This document shows, in pieces, positions 36,146 through 45,556 of a stretch of 64,000 nt of DNA. Numbering within the stretch: position 1 is the stretch's first letter; each line of letters opens with the position of its first letter. Origin of the DNA: Lysobacter arvi. GTDB lineage: Bacteria > Pseudomonadota > Gammaproteobacteria > Xanthomonadales > Xanthomonadaceae. Location: NCBI GenBank assembly GCA_031216755.1, contig JARUHG010000001.1, positions 1 to 64,000 of the forward strand, read 5' to 3'. Below the pieces are notes generated by a model. The model searched no databases, was not told the DNA's origin, and worked only from the letters and a program-made list of their open reading frames with translations. The position numbers and the translations under genes were made by a program.

Positions 36146-37042
36146 ATGAATACCCCTGCCCACCGCGCCGGCCACGTCGCCGTCATCGGCCGTCCTAACG
36201 TCGGCAAATCCACGCTGGTCAACGCCCTGGTGGGCGCCAAGGTCAGCATCACCTCCGATCGGCCGCAGACGACGCGCCACCAGTTGCTCGGCATTGCGAC
36301 CTTCCCCGAAGGCCAGTTGCTGCTCGTCGACACCCCGGGCATCCATCGCGAGCAGAAGCGCGCGATGAACCGCTGGATGAACCGTGCCGCGCGTGGTGCG
36401 CTGGAGGGCGTGGACGCGGCGATCCTGGTCGTGCGCGCGGGACAGTGGGACGACGAGGACTCGCTGGCCTACGACGCCCTCAGGAAGGGCGGGGTGCCCG
36501 TGGTGCTGGTCGCCAACCAGGTCGATCGCATCAAGGACAAGACCACGCTGCTGCCGTTCCTGGCGAAGGTCAGCGACGGCCGCGATTTCGCCGCCGTGCA
36601 TCCGATCTCCGCGCTGCGGCGCAAGGGGCTGGAGCCACTGGTGAAGGACGTCCTGGCGCTGCTGCCGGAGCAGCCGGCGCTTTACGGCGAGGACGAAATC
36701 ACCGACAAGAGCCAGCGCTTCCTCGCCGGCGAAATGGTGCGCGAACAACTGATGCGCCAGCTCGGGGAAGAACTTCCGTACGCGACGACGGTGGAAATCG
36801 AGAAATTCGAAGTCGACGGAAACCTGCTGCGCATCGGCGCGGTGATCTGGGTCGAGCGCGACGGGCAGAAGGCCATCGTCATCGGCAAGGGCGGCGAGCG
36901 GCTGCGCGAGATCGGTGCCAAGGCGCGCCAGCAGATGGAACGCCTGTTCGGCAGCAAGGTCTTTCTGGAAACATGGGTGCGCGTGCGCGAAGGCTGGTCG
37001 GACGACGAGGCGGCGCTGCGCGCATTCGGCTATCACGATTGA
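36146..37042 (+). CDS. era: GTPase Era
   Basis: Ribosome-assembly GTPase binding the 3' end of 16S rRNA, 298 aa. G1 [10 protein letters not shown]2 [11 protein letters not shown]3 DTPGI, G4 NQVD. The C-terminal KH domain has [23 protein letters not shown]. It lies in the conserved rnc-era-recO order. Confidence 0.97.
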   Translation: MNTPAHRAGHVAVIGRPNVGKSTLVNALVGAKVSITSDRPQTTRHQLLGIATFPEGQLLLVDTPGIHREQKRAMNRWMNRAARGALEGVDAAILVVRAGQWDDEDSLAYDALRKGGVPVVLVANQVDRIKDKTTLLPFLAKVSDGRDFAAVHPISALRRKGLEPLVKDVLALLPEQPALYGEDEITDKSQRFLAGEMVREQLMRQLGEELPYATTVEIEKFEVDGNLLRIGAVIWVERDGQKAIVIGKGGERLREIGAKARQQMERLFGSKVFLETWVRVREGWSDDEAALRAFGYHD

Positions 37043-37126
37043 TTGCGCGGCCGATGGCGCTCGCGGCACCTCTCGATTCCGTGCCATCCCGTTCCCGGTT
37101 TCCGTGCGTCTGCAGCCCCGCTCCTC

Positions 37127-37876
37127 ATGCGACTTAGCGCCGAGCCCGCCTTCGTCCTCCATGCGCGCCCGTGGCGCGAGACCAGCCTGCTGGTCGAAGT
37201 GCTCAGCGAACATCACGGCCGGCTCGGGCTGGTCGCGCGCGGCGTCCAGGGACCGAAGAAGCAACCCTTGCGCGCGGCCCTGCAGCCGCTGCAGTGGATC
37301 CGGTTCGAGGCCGTGCAGGTCGGCGAACTGGCCCGCCTGAGCACCGCCGAAGCGCTCGATGTCGCCCCGCGCCTGTCGGGCGAGGCGATGCTGTCGGGCT
37401 TCTATCTCAACGAACTTACCCTGCGCCTGGCGCCGCGGCAGGATCCCTCGCCGGAGCTCTACGATGCGTTCGGGCGCGCCCGCGCGCGCCTGGGCGCCGG
37501 CGAGCCACTGGCGTGGACGCTGCGCCGTTACGAGCGCGATCTGCTTGATGCGCTCGGCTTCGGGTTCGATCTGGCCAACGACGGCGATGGCACGCCGATC
37601 GACCCGGCCGCACGGTATCGCCTGGATCCCGAGCACGGGCCGCGACGCGTGTTGAGCGACCGTGGCCACGGCGATCGCAGCCGTGCCGCGACCGGTCGGG
37701 GCCTGCTCGCACTGGCCGCCGACGAACTGCCCGAGAGCGACGATCTGCCGGGCCTTCGCCGCGCGATGCGCGACGTCCTCGCGCATTACCTCGGGCCGCG
37801 AGGCCTCAAGTCGTGGGACATGCTGGCCGAGTTGAATCGCGTGTCGCGGCCGCCCGGTCAGACCGTGACCGACTGA
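37127..37876 (+). CDS. recO: DNA repair protein RecO
   Basis: RecFOR pathway protein that displaces SSB and loads RecA, 249 aa. An N-terminal OB fold ([34 protein letters not shown]) is followed by a helical domain ([42 protein letters not shown]). ATG 37127 is the family start. The 3' end overlaps the convergent REC-HPt gene by 19 bases. Confidence 0.95.
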   Translation: MRLSAEPAFVLHARPWRETSLLVEVLSEHHGRLGLVARGVQGPKKQPLRAALQPLQWIRFEAVQVGELARLSTAEALDVAPRLSGEAMLSGFYLNELTLRLAPRQDPSPELYDAFGRARARLGAGEPLAWTLRRYERDLLDALGFGFDLANDGDGTPIDPAARYRLDPEHGPRRVLSDRGHGDRSRAATGRGLLALAADELPESDDLPGLRRAMRDVLAHYLGPRGLKSWDMLAELNRVSRPPGQTVTD

Positions 37877-38634
37877 GGGTCGGGGATACGCGAGGAAGGC
37901 GGCACGACGCGGGCGTCTGCCAGCGTGTCCTGCGCGATCTGCTCCAACGCGCCCAGCCGAGCCGCGGAGGCGGGATCCTGCTGCAGGGCTTGCACGGCTG
38001 CGGCGAGCCGCTGCGCGCCGACGAACCCGCAACTGGCGCGCAGTCGATGCAGGTCGCCGCGCACGGAATCCAGATCGCCGCGTTCGGCAGCGGTGGAAAT
38101 CGCATAGACCGACTTCGCCAGCTCCTGCACGAACAGGTCGCGCAGCGTATCTACATGCGTGCGGTTGCCGTTGAGCGCCAGCGTCGCGGCGTCGTCGTCC
38201 CACAGCGGCAACTCGTGCACGACCGCCAGTTCCGCCGCCGGTGCATCGACCGTCGATTCGCCCAGCACGCGCCGCAGCGCGGCCTGCAGCGCGGCCGCCG
38301 GCATCGGCTTGACCAGCGCTTCGGCGAAGCCCGCCGCCAACAGCGCCTCGAGCACGTCCGGCTCGTGCGCGGCGGTGTGGGCGATGGCCGGGGTACGTGC
38401 GTCGCGTTCGCGCAACCGTGCCAGCAATTGCTCGCCGGTGCCGTCCGGCAACCGGGCATCGATCATCCAGGCCGAATACGTCTGCGATGACGCGAGTGCC
38501 AGCGCCGAGGCGACCGTGTCGGCCGCGTCGACTTCCGCCGGCATCGCGCGGAGTGCGGCGGTGAGGAAGCTCTGGCTGGTCGGATCGTCCTCGACCAGGA
38601 GGATGCGTGGAAGTGTGTCGGGCATCATCGGCAT
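37858..38634 (-). CDS. Response regulator receiver fused to an HPt domain
   Basis: A 258-aa phosphorelay protein without kinase or output domain. The REC domain (about 9-125) has the acidic pocket VEDD, phospho-acceptor D59, T87 and K109. The HPt domain (about 145-235) has phospho-His H196 in [13 protein letters not shown]. Such a protein can shuttle phosphate between a hybrid kinase and another regulator. No cognate kinase is nearby. The start could also be an ATG three or four codons downstream. Confidence 0.9.
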   Translation of the reverse strand: MPMMPDTLPRILLVEDDPTSQSFLTAALRAMPAEVDAADTVASALALASSQTYSAWMIDARLPDGTGEQLLARLRERDARTPAIAHTAAHEPDVLEALLAAGFAEALVKPMPAAALQAALRRVLGESTVDAPAAELAVVHELPLWDDDAATLALNGNRTHVDTLRDLFVQELAKSVYAISTAAERGDLDSVRGDLHRLRASCGFVGAQRLAAAVQALQQDPASAARLGALEQIAQDTLADARVVPPSSRIPDPQSVTV

Positions 38635-38647
38635 TTCGCGTCCTGTC

Positions 38648-38653
38648 GGTATG
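38648..38653 (-). promoter_or_regulatory. Possible -10 of the REC-HPt gene
   Basis: Minus-strand CATACC, 13 nt before the start codon. It overlaps the plus-strand TATGCT of the divergent ydbH-like gene, so the two promoters may be mutually exclusive. An AGGA ribosome site also precedes the start. Confidence 0.35.
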
Positions 38654-38655
38654 CT
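38650..38655 (+). promoter_or_regulatory. -10-like element of the ydbH-like gene, leaderless type
   Basis: TATGCT followed by 6 nt and the ATG at 38662, with no Shine-Dalgarno. Same geometry as the other leaderless candidates. Confidence 0.5.
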
Positions 38656-38661
38656 GATCGG

Positions 38662-40695
38662 ATGTCGTCTTCGATCTTACGCCTGCTGGTGGCTGCGGCG
38701 GTCATCGCGTTGCTCGCGTGGACCGGGGCCGCGTCCGCCGCCACGGCGAAGGCGAAGATCGCGAGGGTACGCACCGCGGTCGCCACGCTCGACGACGTGC
38801 GCGTCGACCTGGACTGGCCCGATGCAGCGCCGCACGGCAGCTTGCGGCTGCAGGCGGCGCGCATCGACGCTCCGGGGCTGGGTTATCGCTTCCGTGACGT
38901 CACCTGGCAATGCCCACTCTCGCACGCAGGAAACCGGTGGCGATGTGAAGGCGCCGTGCGCGAAGGGCGAAGCGCCCCGCTCGTGTTGGCGATCGACATC
39001 GACGAAGCCCGGACGGACGCAAGTCTCGCGGGAGGGCAGAGTCGAATCGGACTGACTCGGCACAGTCGCACGCCCGACCTCACGCGTATCGATCTGGCAC
39101 AGGTCCCGGTCGCCTGGGCGCAGGCGCTGGTGTCACAGGCATGGGCGGCCGGACGCTTCGGCAAGGGCAGGCTCGATGGCCATCTGGACATACGCGCGCC
39201 GACCCACGGGCCGCTTCGGGTCAGTGGACCGCTTGCGCTGTCGGGCGTCGCGTTCGACACCGCGGACGGTCTGACGGCCGGCGAAAATGTCTCGGCGCAG
39301 GTCACCCTCGATGCGACCTTCGGCGCCGCCACCAGCTTCGCGATCGACGGCGCACTGCTCGGCGGCGACCTGCTTTTCGGCAACGCCTACCTCGCGCTGC
39401 AGCAGCGGCGGATCGACGTCGGGCTGACCGCGGTCCAGGAGGACAACGGTTGGCAGCTGTCGCGGATGCGCTGGAACGATCGCGGCCTCCTTTCCGCGGA
39501 AGGCAGCGCGGCGCTGGGCGCGGACGGGACCCTGCGCTCGCTGGACGTGCACGCGCGCAGCGACGATCTCGCGCCGATGCGCGACGGGTATCTCACAGGC
39601 TTCCTCGGGCTCGCCGGGCTGGCGGACCTGCAACTGCGCGGCGCGGCCGACCTGCGGCTGCGCATGGACGAAGGCACGGTGCATGAAGCGGCGTTCGTGC
39701 CGCACGACGTGTCCATCGACGACCCGCGCGGGCGGTTCGATTTCGCCGGTCTCGAAGGCGACGTGCGGTTCTCGCGCGACGAGCGGCTGGACAGCGAACT
39801 GCGCTGGAACGGCGGCCGGCTGCACGGGCTCGCGTTCGGCGCCGCCACGCTGCCGTTCGTCAGCGATGGCGGCGAACTGCGGCTTCGCGGGACGTCGCAC
39901 ATGGCGATGCTCGGCGGCACCGTGGCGATCAACGATCTGCACCTGCGGCCTCCGGCGGAGGGGGAGGGCCTCCAGATCCGCTTCGGCCTGGACCTGGACC
40001 GGCTGGACATCGCGCAGTTGTCGCAGGCGCTGGGCTGGCCGCCGTTCACCGGCGAACTCACCGGGCACATTCCCGAGGCGCGTTACGCGCAGGACCGGCT
40101 CGATTTCGAGGGCGGCCTGTCGGTGCAGTTGTTCGGCGGCACCGTGCAGGTGTCGTCGTTGGCGATGGAGCGGCCGTTCGGCGTCGCGCCGACACTGTCG
40201 TCGGACATCGCCTTCGAGGACATCGACCTGCAGTCGCTGACCGGGGTGCTCGGCTTCGGCGAGATCACCGGCAAGCTCGATGGCCGTTTCGATCGGCTGC
40301 GGCTGGTCGACTGGGAGCCGGTGGCGTTCGAGGCGGCCATCGCGACGGACGCGGACGCCGCGCGCCGGGCCGGGGTGCGCCAGCGCATCAGCCAGCGCGC
40401 CGTGCAGGACCTGTCGAGCGTGTCGGACGCGTCCTTCGTCAGCACGCTGCAGGCGCAGCTCATCGGGCTGTTCGACGATTTCGGCTATCGGCGCATCGGG
40501 TTGTCGTGTTATCTCGGCGACCAGGTTTGCCGGATGAGCGGGCTGGGTTCAGCGGGCAACGGCTTCAATATCGTCGAGGGTTCCGGCCTGCCGCGGCTCA
40601 CGGTGGTGGGATTCAACCGCGACGTCGACTGGCCGACCCTGCTGGAGCGACTGAAGGCCGCCAGCACCGGCGACGTGAAGCCGGTCTTCGACTAG
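38662..40695 (+). CDS. YdbH-like AsmA-type intermembrane transport protein
   Basis: A 677-aa periplasm-spanning protein: a signal or anchor helix at 7-25 followed by long beta-rich repeats (LSGVAFDTADGLTAGENVSAQVTL; DVSIDDPRGRFDFAGLEGDVRF) and the C-terminal block GFGEITGKLDGRFDRLRL..YRRIGLSCYLGDQVCRMSG..FNIVEGSGLPRLTVVGFNRDVDWPTLLERL that is typical of YdbH. E. coli YdbH is about 200 aa longer. Together with TamB and YhdP it carries phospholipids between membranes. The YdbL-like gene follows. Confidence 0.85.
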   Translation: MSSSILRLLVAAAVIALLAWTGAASAATAKAKIARVRTAVATLDDVRVDLDWPDAAPHGSLRLQAARIDAPGLGYRFRDVTWQCPLSHAGNRWRCEGAVREGRSAPLVLAIDIDEARTDASLAGGQSRIGLTRHSRTPDLTRIDLAQVPVAWAQALVSQAWAAGRFGKGRLDGHLDIRAPTHGPLRVSGPLALSGVAFDTADGLTAGENVSAQVTLDATFGAATSFAIDGALLGGDLLFGNAYLALQQRRIDVGLTAVQEDNGWQLSRMRWNDRGLLSAEGSAALGADGTLRSLDVHARSDDLAPMRDGYLTGFLGLAGLADLQLRGAADLRLRMDEGTVHEAAFVPHDVSIDDPRGRFDFAGLEGDVRFSRDERLDSELRWNGGRLHGLAFGAATLPFVSDGGELRLRGTSHMAMLGGTVAINDLHLRPPAEGEGLQIRFGLDLDRLDIAQLSQALGWPPFTGELTGHIPEARYAQDRLDFEGGLSVQLFGGTVQVSSLAMERPFGVAPTLSSDIAFEDIDLQSLTGVLGFGEITGKLDGRFDRLRLVDWEPVAFEAAIATDADAARRAGVRQRISQRAVQDLSSVSDASFVSTLQAQLIGLFDDFGYRRIGLSCYLGDQVCRMSGLGSAGNGFNIVEGSGLPRLTVVGFNRDVDWPTLLERLKAASTGDVKPVFD

Positions 40696-40792
40696 GACTC
40701 GTTGCACGTCATGGGCTTCGGGTAAGTTTCGCAGCATCGCGCCCGGCCTGGCCGCGCGCGCTGCCGCATCGGATCAACAGGAGAAAATCGTC

Positions 40793-41428
40793 ATGCGTCG
40801 TTGGATGGGCGTTCCACTTGCGGCGGTCGCGCTGACCGCCTGCGTCACGATCAACGTGTACTTCCCGGCCGCGGAAGCGAAGGAAGCGGCGCGCGAATTC
40901 GTCGAGAAGGTCATCGGCGACGAGGCCGAAGCGGCGCCGAAGCCGCAGGACAAGCCCGGCGGGCAGAGCGCCTACGTGCCGGCGACGCAGCGCTCGCTGG
41001 CCTCGCGCATCGACCTGGCTTCGATCGATGTGTGGTCGCTGGTCGGCATCGGCACCGCGCACGCGCAGGGGCAGCCGGACATCACCATCAAGACGCCGGC
41101 CATCCAGGCCATCCAGACGCGCATGGCGCAGCGCTTCGACTCGCAGCTGAAGGCGCAGTTCGAATCCGGCGCGCTGGGCATCGCCAACGACGGCACCATC
41201 GACGTGCGCGACGCGTCCAGGATCCCGCTGCCGCAGCGCGTGGCCGTCAACCAGGCCGTCGCCGATCAGAACCGGGATGCGCGCGCGGTGTATCGCGAGA
41301 TCGCGGTCGCCAACGATCACCCCGAGTGGGAGCAGCAGATCCGTGCCGTGTTCGCGCGCCAGTGGGTCGACAGCGCACGCCCGGGCTGGTGGGTGCAGGA
41401 CGCCAGCGGCGGCTGGCGCCAGAAGTGA
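40793..41428 (+). CDS. YdbL-like DUF1318 lipoprotein
   Basis: A 211-aa protein with lipobox LTAC (C17), a short beta-type stretch VTINVYFPAAEAKEAAREFVE, an Ala/Gln-rich linker, and a C-terminal DUF1318 (YdbL) domain (IQTRMAQRFDSQLKAQFESGALG, LPQRVAVNQAVADQNRDARAVYREIA, ARPGWWVQDASG). E. coli encodes the lipoprotein YnbE and the soluble YdbL separately; here no ynbE is seen and the lipid anchor is on the YdbL-like protein. It follows the YdbH-like gene by 97 bases. Confidence 0.85.
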   Translation: MRRWMGVPLAAVALTACVTINVYFPAAEAKEAAREFVEKVIGDEAEAAPKPQDKPGGQSAYVPATQRSLASRIDLASIDVWSLVGIGTAHAQGQPDITIKTPAIQAIQTRMAQRFDSQLKAQFESGALGIANDGTIDVRDASRIPLPQRVAVNQAVADQNRDARAVYREIAVANDHPEWEQQIRAVFARQWVDSARPGWWVQDASGGWRQK

Positions 41429-41530
41429 CGTAAGGACCTGGGCTACGCCTCTTCACCTGTCGCAGGGATGAGGAGGCGCGTTCCGGGTCGGCGCCGAACT
41501 CGCTGCGACGACCACCTCGTTCGTCGCACC

Positions 41531-41618
41531 GCTGCCATCCGTGGCGCGGCGCCTGGTTCGATGAACGCCCGCCCAGCCCACCGTGGCTGGGCGTTCGGCA
41601 GGCACGCGGCAGTGCCGC
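41531..41618 (-). repeat. Degenerate inverted copy of the 116-bp repeat
   Basis: On the minus strand this matches the array at 1-516 over most of a unit. It keeps the hairpin GCCCAGCC-CACCGT-GGCTGGGC (41571-41592), where both arms have changed together, and the GCGGCA-G-TGCCGC stem (41606-41618). It lies in the 255-bp gap between the YdbL-like gene and rlmD. The rest of the gap holds no gene. Confidence 0.8.
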
Positions 41619-41644
41619 CAGGCGCCCGGCCTCACCCGATCTGC

Positions 41645-41650
41645 GACAAT
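41645..41650 (+). promoter_or_regulatory. Possible -10 of rlmD
   Basis: GACAAT in the context TGCGACAATACGCGG, 33 nt before the GTG start of rlmD. It is the same hexamer type as the leaderless set but with a short leader. No clear -35. Confidence 0.4.
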
Positions 41651-41683
41651 ACGCGGCCCTGTTGAGCAGTACCGCTAGCCACT

Positions 41684-43030
41684 GTGGCCCGCATCGATCA
41701 GACCCCCTTCGAAGTTTCCATCACCGACCTGACCCATGACGGCCGCGGCGTTGCCCGCCGGGCCGACGGCAAGACCGTGTTCGTCGCCGGCGCATTGCCC
41801 GGCGAACGCGTCATGGCGTCGCAGACCGGTCGCCATCGCAGTTTCGACGAAGCGAAAACCGTCGAAGTCCTCGAAGCCGCTTCCGAACGCGTCGACCCGC
41901 GCTGCGCGCACTTCGGCGTGTGCAGCGGCTGCGCCCTGCAGCACTACGACGAGGAGCGCCAGATCCTCGCCAAGCAGCGCGTGCTGATGGAGAACTTCGA
42001 GCGCATCGGCCACGTCCAGCCCGAACGCATCCTGCCGCCGCTGGTCGACACCTCGTGGGGTTACCGCCGCAAGGGCCGCTTCTCGGTGCGCCGCGTCGAG
42101 AAGAAGGACAAGACGCTGGTCGGTTTCCGCGAAACCGATCCGCGCTTCGTCGCCGACATCCGCGAATGCCACACGGTCATGCCGCAGATCGCCTCGAAGC
42201 TGCCCGAACTGGCCGCGCTGGTGGACGGCATGCAGGCGCGGCGCGAAATCCCGCAGATCGAATTCATCGCAGGCGACGTCCAAGGCGGTTCCAGCGGCGA
42301 CGCCTTCAGCGGCGTCGCACTGACGATCCGCCACCTGACGCCGCTCAGCGACGCCGATCGCGATGCGCTGGTCGCATTCGGCCAGGCGCACGGGTTCGCG
42401 ATCTTCCTGCAGCCCGGCGGTCTGGACACCGTGCATCCGCTGTGGCCGCAGTCGCCGAAGCTCGCCTTCTCGCTGCCGCAGTGGAACCTCGAATTCCTGT
42501 TCCGTCCGCTCGACTTCATCCAGGTCAACGCCGGCCTCAACGGCAAGATGATCCAGCTCGCGCTCGACCTGCTCGATCCCAAGCCCGACGACCGCGTGCT
42601 CGATCTGTTCGCGGGCCTGGGAAACTTCACCCTGCCCCTGGCGCGCCAGGTGCGCGAAGTGGTCGGCGTGGAAGGCGAGGCGGGGCTGGTGCGCCGCGCG
42701 CGCGAGAACGCCGCGCACAACGGCATCGCCAATGCGCAATTCCATGCGGCCGACCTGGCGAAGGACCTCTCCGGCGAACCGTGGATGAAGGAGCGCTTCG
42801 ACAAGCTGCTGCTCGACCCGCCGCGTTCCGGTGCGGACGTCGTGCTCGCGCAGCTGCCGTTGAAGCAGTTCGACCGCATCGTCTACGTCAGTTGTCATCC
42901 GGCGTCGCTCGCACGCGATGCGGGCTTCCTGGTGAAGGAGCGCGGCTGGAAACTCAAGGCCGCCGGCGTGATGGACATGTTCCCGCACACGGCGCACGTG
43001 GAATCGATCGCGCTGTTCGAGCGGGCGTGA
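41684..43030 (+). CDS. rlmD: 23S rRNA (uracil(1939)-C5)-methyltransferase
   Basis: A 448-aa SAM-dependent methyltransferase. An N-terminal TRAM domain (PFEVSITDLTHDGRGVARRADGKTVFV) is followed by iron-sulfur cysteines (CAHFGVCSGCALQHY) and the catalytic domain with SAM motif DLFAGLGNFTLPLA, LLLDPPRSGAD, the catalytic Cys in YVSCHPASLARD and the base Glu in TAHVESIALF. All key residues are present. GTG 41684 gives the family start ARIDQTPFE. Confidence 0.96.
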   Translation: MARIDQTPFEVSITDLTHDGRGVARRADGKTVFVAGALPGERVMASQTGRHRSFDEAKTVEVLEAASERVDPRCAHFGVCSGCALQHYDEERQILAKQRVLMENFERIGHVQPERILPPLVDTSWGYRRKGRFSVRRVEKKDKTLVGFRETDPRFVADIRECHTVMPQIASKLPELAALVDGMQARREIPQIEFIAGDVQGGSSGDAFSGVALTIRHLTPLSDADRDALVAFGQAHGFAIFLQPGGLDTVHPLWPQSPKLAFSLPQWNLEFLFRPLDFIQVNAGLNGKMIQLALDLLDPKPDDRVLDLFAGLGNFTLPLARQVREVVGVEGEAGLVRRARENAAHNGIANAQFHAADLAKDLSGEPWMKERFDKLLLDPPRSGADVVLAQLPLKQFDRIVYVSCHPASLARDAGFLVKERGWKLKAAGVMDMFPHTAHVESIALFERA

Positions 43031-43172
43031 TGCGCGGTACGCGATGTGTTGATCGAAGGTTCGGGACTCGCGAAAGCGGCGCGCTGATGTCTCCCGTGCC
43101 GACGCCCGCGTTCCCGTAACTTCATGCCCGCATCCCGAACTCCAGACTTCAAATCCCCGAATCCAACCTGCC

Positions 43173-43688
43173 ATGGCCCTCGAAATCGAACGCAAATTCC
43201 TGGTCACCGGCGACGGCTGGCGCGCGGCCGCGCATGACGTCGTCCCGATGGCGCAGGGCTACATCAATGACCAGAAGGCGATGGACGAGGGCGCGATGAA
43301 AGCCTCGGTGCGCGTGCGCATCGCCGGCGAAGCGGCCTTCCTCAACCTCAAGTCGCGCGAGCTCGGCCATACGCGCCAGGAGTTCGACTACGCGATCCCG
43401 GTCGCCGACGCACGCGAGTTGCTCGCGCTGTGCGTGGGCGGGCTGGTCGACAAGCGCCGCCACTACGTTCGGCACGAAGGCCATCTGTGGGAGGTCGACG
43501 AATTCCTCGGCGACAACGCGGGGCTGGTGGTGGCGGAGATCGAACTGTCCAGCGCCGACGAACCCTTCGCGCGCCCGGACTGGATCGGCCCCGAGGTCAC
43601 CGAATCCTCGCGCTACTACAACCTCGCGCTCGCCACGCGCCCCTACGCGCAGTGGACCGCGGACGAGCGCGCCGGCCGGATCGCCTGA
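43173..43688 (+). CDS. CYTH domain protein (triphosphate tunnel enzyme)
   Basis: A 171-aa protein with the ExExK signature at residues 4-8 (EIERKFLV), further tunnel residues in VRVRIAGEAAFLNLKSRE, and the late acidic strand VVAEIELSS. Bacterial single-domain CYTH proteins of this size are mostly inorganic triphosphatases; substrate not provable here. It lies 40 bases before the DsbA-like gene. Confidence 0.9.
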   Translation: MALEIERKFLVTGDGWRAAAHDVVPMAQGYINDQKAMDEGAMKASVRVRIAGEAAFLNLKSRELGHTRQEFDYAIPVADARELLALCVGGLVDKRRHYVRHEGHLWEVDEFLGDNAGLVVAEIELSSADEPFARPDWIGPEVTESSRYYNLALATRPYAQWTADERAGRIA

Positions 43689-43728
43689 TCCGCGTTGCGT
43701 CGGCCGTTCGCGCCCCCACATCGCCTTC

Positions 43729-44436
43729 ATGGACAACACGCCCTTGCGCATCGACATCTGGTCCGACGTGGTCTGCCCCTGGTGCTGGATCGGAAAGCAC
43801 CGCCTGCGCGAAGCCCTCGCGCAACTGGGCGAGAAGGGCCGCACGGCCGACATCCACTGGCACGCGTTCCAGCTCGATCCGGAGTCCGACGAGACGCCCG
43901 TGCCGCTGCGCGAGGCGTACGAGAAGAAATTCGGCGGCGCGCAGCGGACCGAGCAGATCCTGTCGCAGACGCAGGCCACCGGGCGCGCCGAGGGCCTGCC
44001 GTTCGATTTCGACCGGGGCCAGGTCCGCGTGAGCACGCTCAAGGCGCACCGCCTGATCTGGCTGGCCGGGCGCGAAGGCGACGCGGACAAGGTCGGCGAG
44101 GCGCTGTTCCGGGCGCACTTCGCGCAGGGTCGCAATCTGGCAGACGTGCAGACGCTGATCGATGCCGGCGCCGAAGGCGGGCTCCCCGAAGCGCGCGTGC
44201 GCGCCATGCTCGCATCCGACGAAGGCATCGCCGAAGTCCGCGCGCAACTCGCGCAGGCGCACGCGCTGGGCATCCAGGCGGTGCCGACGTTCGTCTTCGA
44301 CGGGCGCCTGGCCGTGCAGGGCGCGCAGACGCCGGACGTGTTCGCGCAGGTGTTCGAACGACTGGGGCTCCCCTCCCAGCCGCCGGGCGAGCAGGCCGCA
44401 GGCGACGCCTGCGGGCCGGACGGTTGCACGGTCTGA
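43729..44436 (+). CDS. DsbA family oxidoreductase (FrnE-like)
   Basis: A 235-aa thioredoxin-fold protein without signal peptide, so cytoplasmic. The active site is CPWC in IWSDVVCPWCWIGKHRL; an inserted helical domain and the strand IQAVPTFVFDGRLAVQGAQTP follow. This is the FrnE/2-hydroxychromene isomerase-like branch. The C-terminus adds two more cysteines (GDACGPDGCTV), possibly a second redox or metal site. Confidence 0.92.
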   Translation: MDNTPLRIDIWSDVVCPWCWIGKHRLREALAQLGEKGRTADIHWHAFQLDPESDETPVPLREAYEKKFGGAQRTEQILSQTQATGRAEGLPFDFDRGQVRVSTLKAHRLIWLAGREGDADKVGEALFRAHFAQGRNLADVQTLIDAGAEGGLPEARVRAMLASDEGIAEVRAQLAQAHALGIQAVPTFVFDGRLAVQGAQTPDVFAQVFERLGLPSQPPGEQAAGDACGPDGCTV

Positions 44437-44502
44437 GCGGTCGTCTGACGCCGCCTTCACGCCCGTCGCGCGCGTCCGGATGCCCCGTTGGGGCATCTGC
44501 GC

Positions 44503-44508
44503 GACAAT
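44503..44508 (+). promoter_or_regulatory. Possible -10 of nagZ
   Basis: GACAAT in TGCGCGACAATGCGGG, 52 nt before the nagZ ATG. It would give a leader of about 45 nt and drive nagZ, hpt and the phosphorylase. Confidence 0.4.
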
Positions 44509-44560
44509 GCGGGCCCGCGCGCACGGCGCGGCCCCTCACATCCATCCCGGAGTGTTCCGC

Positions 44561-45556
44561 ATGCTCGTGATCGGCGTGGCCGGTACCGAACTCACCGCGC
44601 AGGAGCGCGACTGGCTGCAGCACGACGCCTGCGCCGGCGTGATCCTGTTCAGCCGCAACTTCGCGTCCAAGGCGCAGGTCAGCGAACTGTCGGCGTCCAT
44701 CCGCGAATCGGCGCCGCGCCCGCAACTGGTGTGCGTCGACCAGGAGGGCGGACGCGTGCAGCGCTTCCGCGACGGGTACAGCGCGTTGCCGCCGCTGGAC
44801 GGGTTCGGCCGGCGTTACTCGGCCGATCCCGCGGGCGCGCTCAAGCTCGCCGAGGAACACGCCTGGCTGATGGCGAAGGAAGTGCTCGCCAGCGGTGTCG
44901 ACCTCAGCTTCGCGCCGGTCGCCGATCTCGGCCGCGGCAATCTCGCCATCGGCAACCGCGCCTTCGCGGAAGATCCGGCGGTCGTCGCCGAATTCACCCG
45001 CGCCTACATTCGCGGCATGCACGCCGCCGGGATGCCCGCCACGCTCAAGCACTTCCCGGGACACGGCTCGGTGCAGGCCGACACGCACTTCAACGAGGCG
45101 GTCGATCCGCGTTCGCTGGACGAACTGCGCCAGAACGATCTGGTGCCCTTCGTGGCCGGCATCGAGGCGAAGGCCGATGCGGTGATGATGGCGCACGTGA
45201 AATACCCGGCGGTCTCGCCCGAGCCGGCCGGGTATTCCAGGCGCTGGATCGACGAGATCCTGCGCGGCGAGCTGCATTTCCGCGGCGTGGTGTTCACCGA
45301 CGACATCGGCATGAAGGCCGGCGACCACCCGGGCGGCGTGAAGGGGCGCATCGACGCGCACTACGACGCCGGCTGCGACGCGATACTCGTCTGCCACCCG
45401 CAGCTGGTGGAGGACGCGCTGGCGGCCGTCGAAGGCCGCAAGCTCAACACGATGGCGCTCGCCGGCCTGATCGGCCGCGGTGCCCTGGGATGGGACGGGT
45501 TGCTGGCCGACGCACGCTACGGCGCCGCCCGCAACCGGCAGGAAGGACTGGCTTGA
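44561..45556 (+). CDS. nagZ: Beta-N-acetylhexosaminidase NagZ
   Basis: Cytoplasmic GH3 enzyme that removes GlcNAc from recycled anhydromuropeptides, 331 aa. It has the substrate motif KHFPGHGSVQADTH with the catalytic His-Asp loop and the nucleophile in VFTDDIGM. ATG 44561 is the family start; the open frame extends far upstream but overlaps the DsbA-like gene. The stop overlaps the hpt ATG (TGATG). Confidence 0.96.
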   Translation: MLVIGVAGTELTAQERDWLQHDACAGVILFSRNFASKAQVSELSASIRESAPRPQLVCVDQEGGRVQRFRDGYSALPPLDGFGRRYSADPAGALKLAEEHAWLMAKEVLASGVDLSFAPVADLGRGNLAIGNRAFAEDPAVVAEFTRAYIRGMHAAGMPATLKHFPGHGSVQADTHFNEAVDPRSLDELRQNDLVPFVAGIEAKADAVMMAHVKYPAVSPEPAGYSRRWIDEILRGELHFRGVVFTDDIGMKAGDHPGGVKGRIDAHYDAGCDAILVCHPQLVEDALAAVEGRKLNTMALAGLIGRGALGWDGLLADARYGAARNRQEGLA

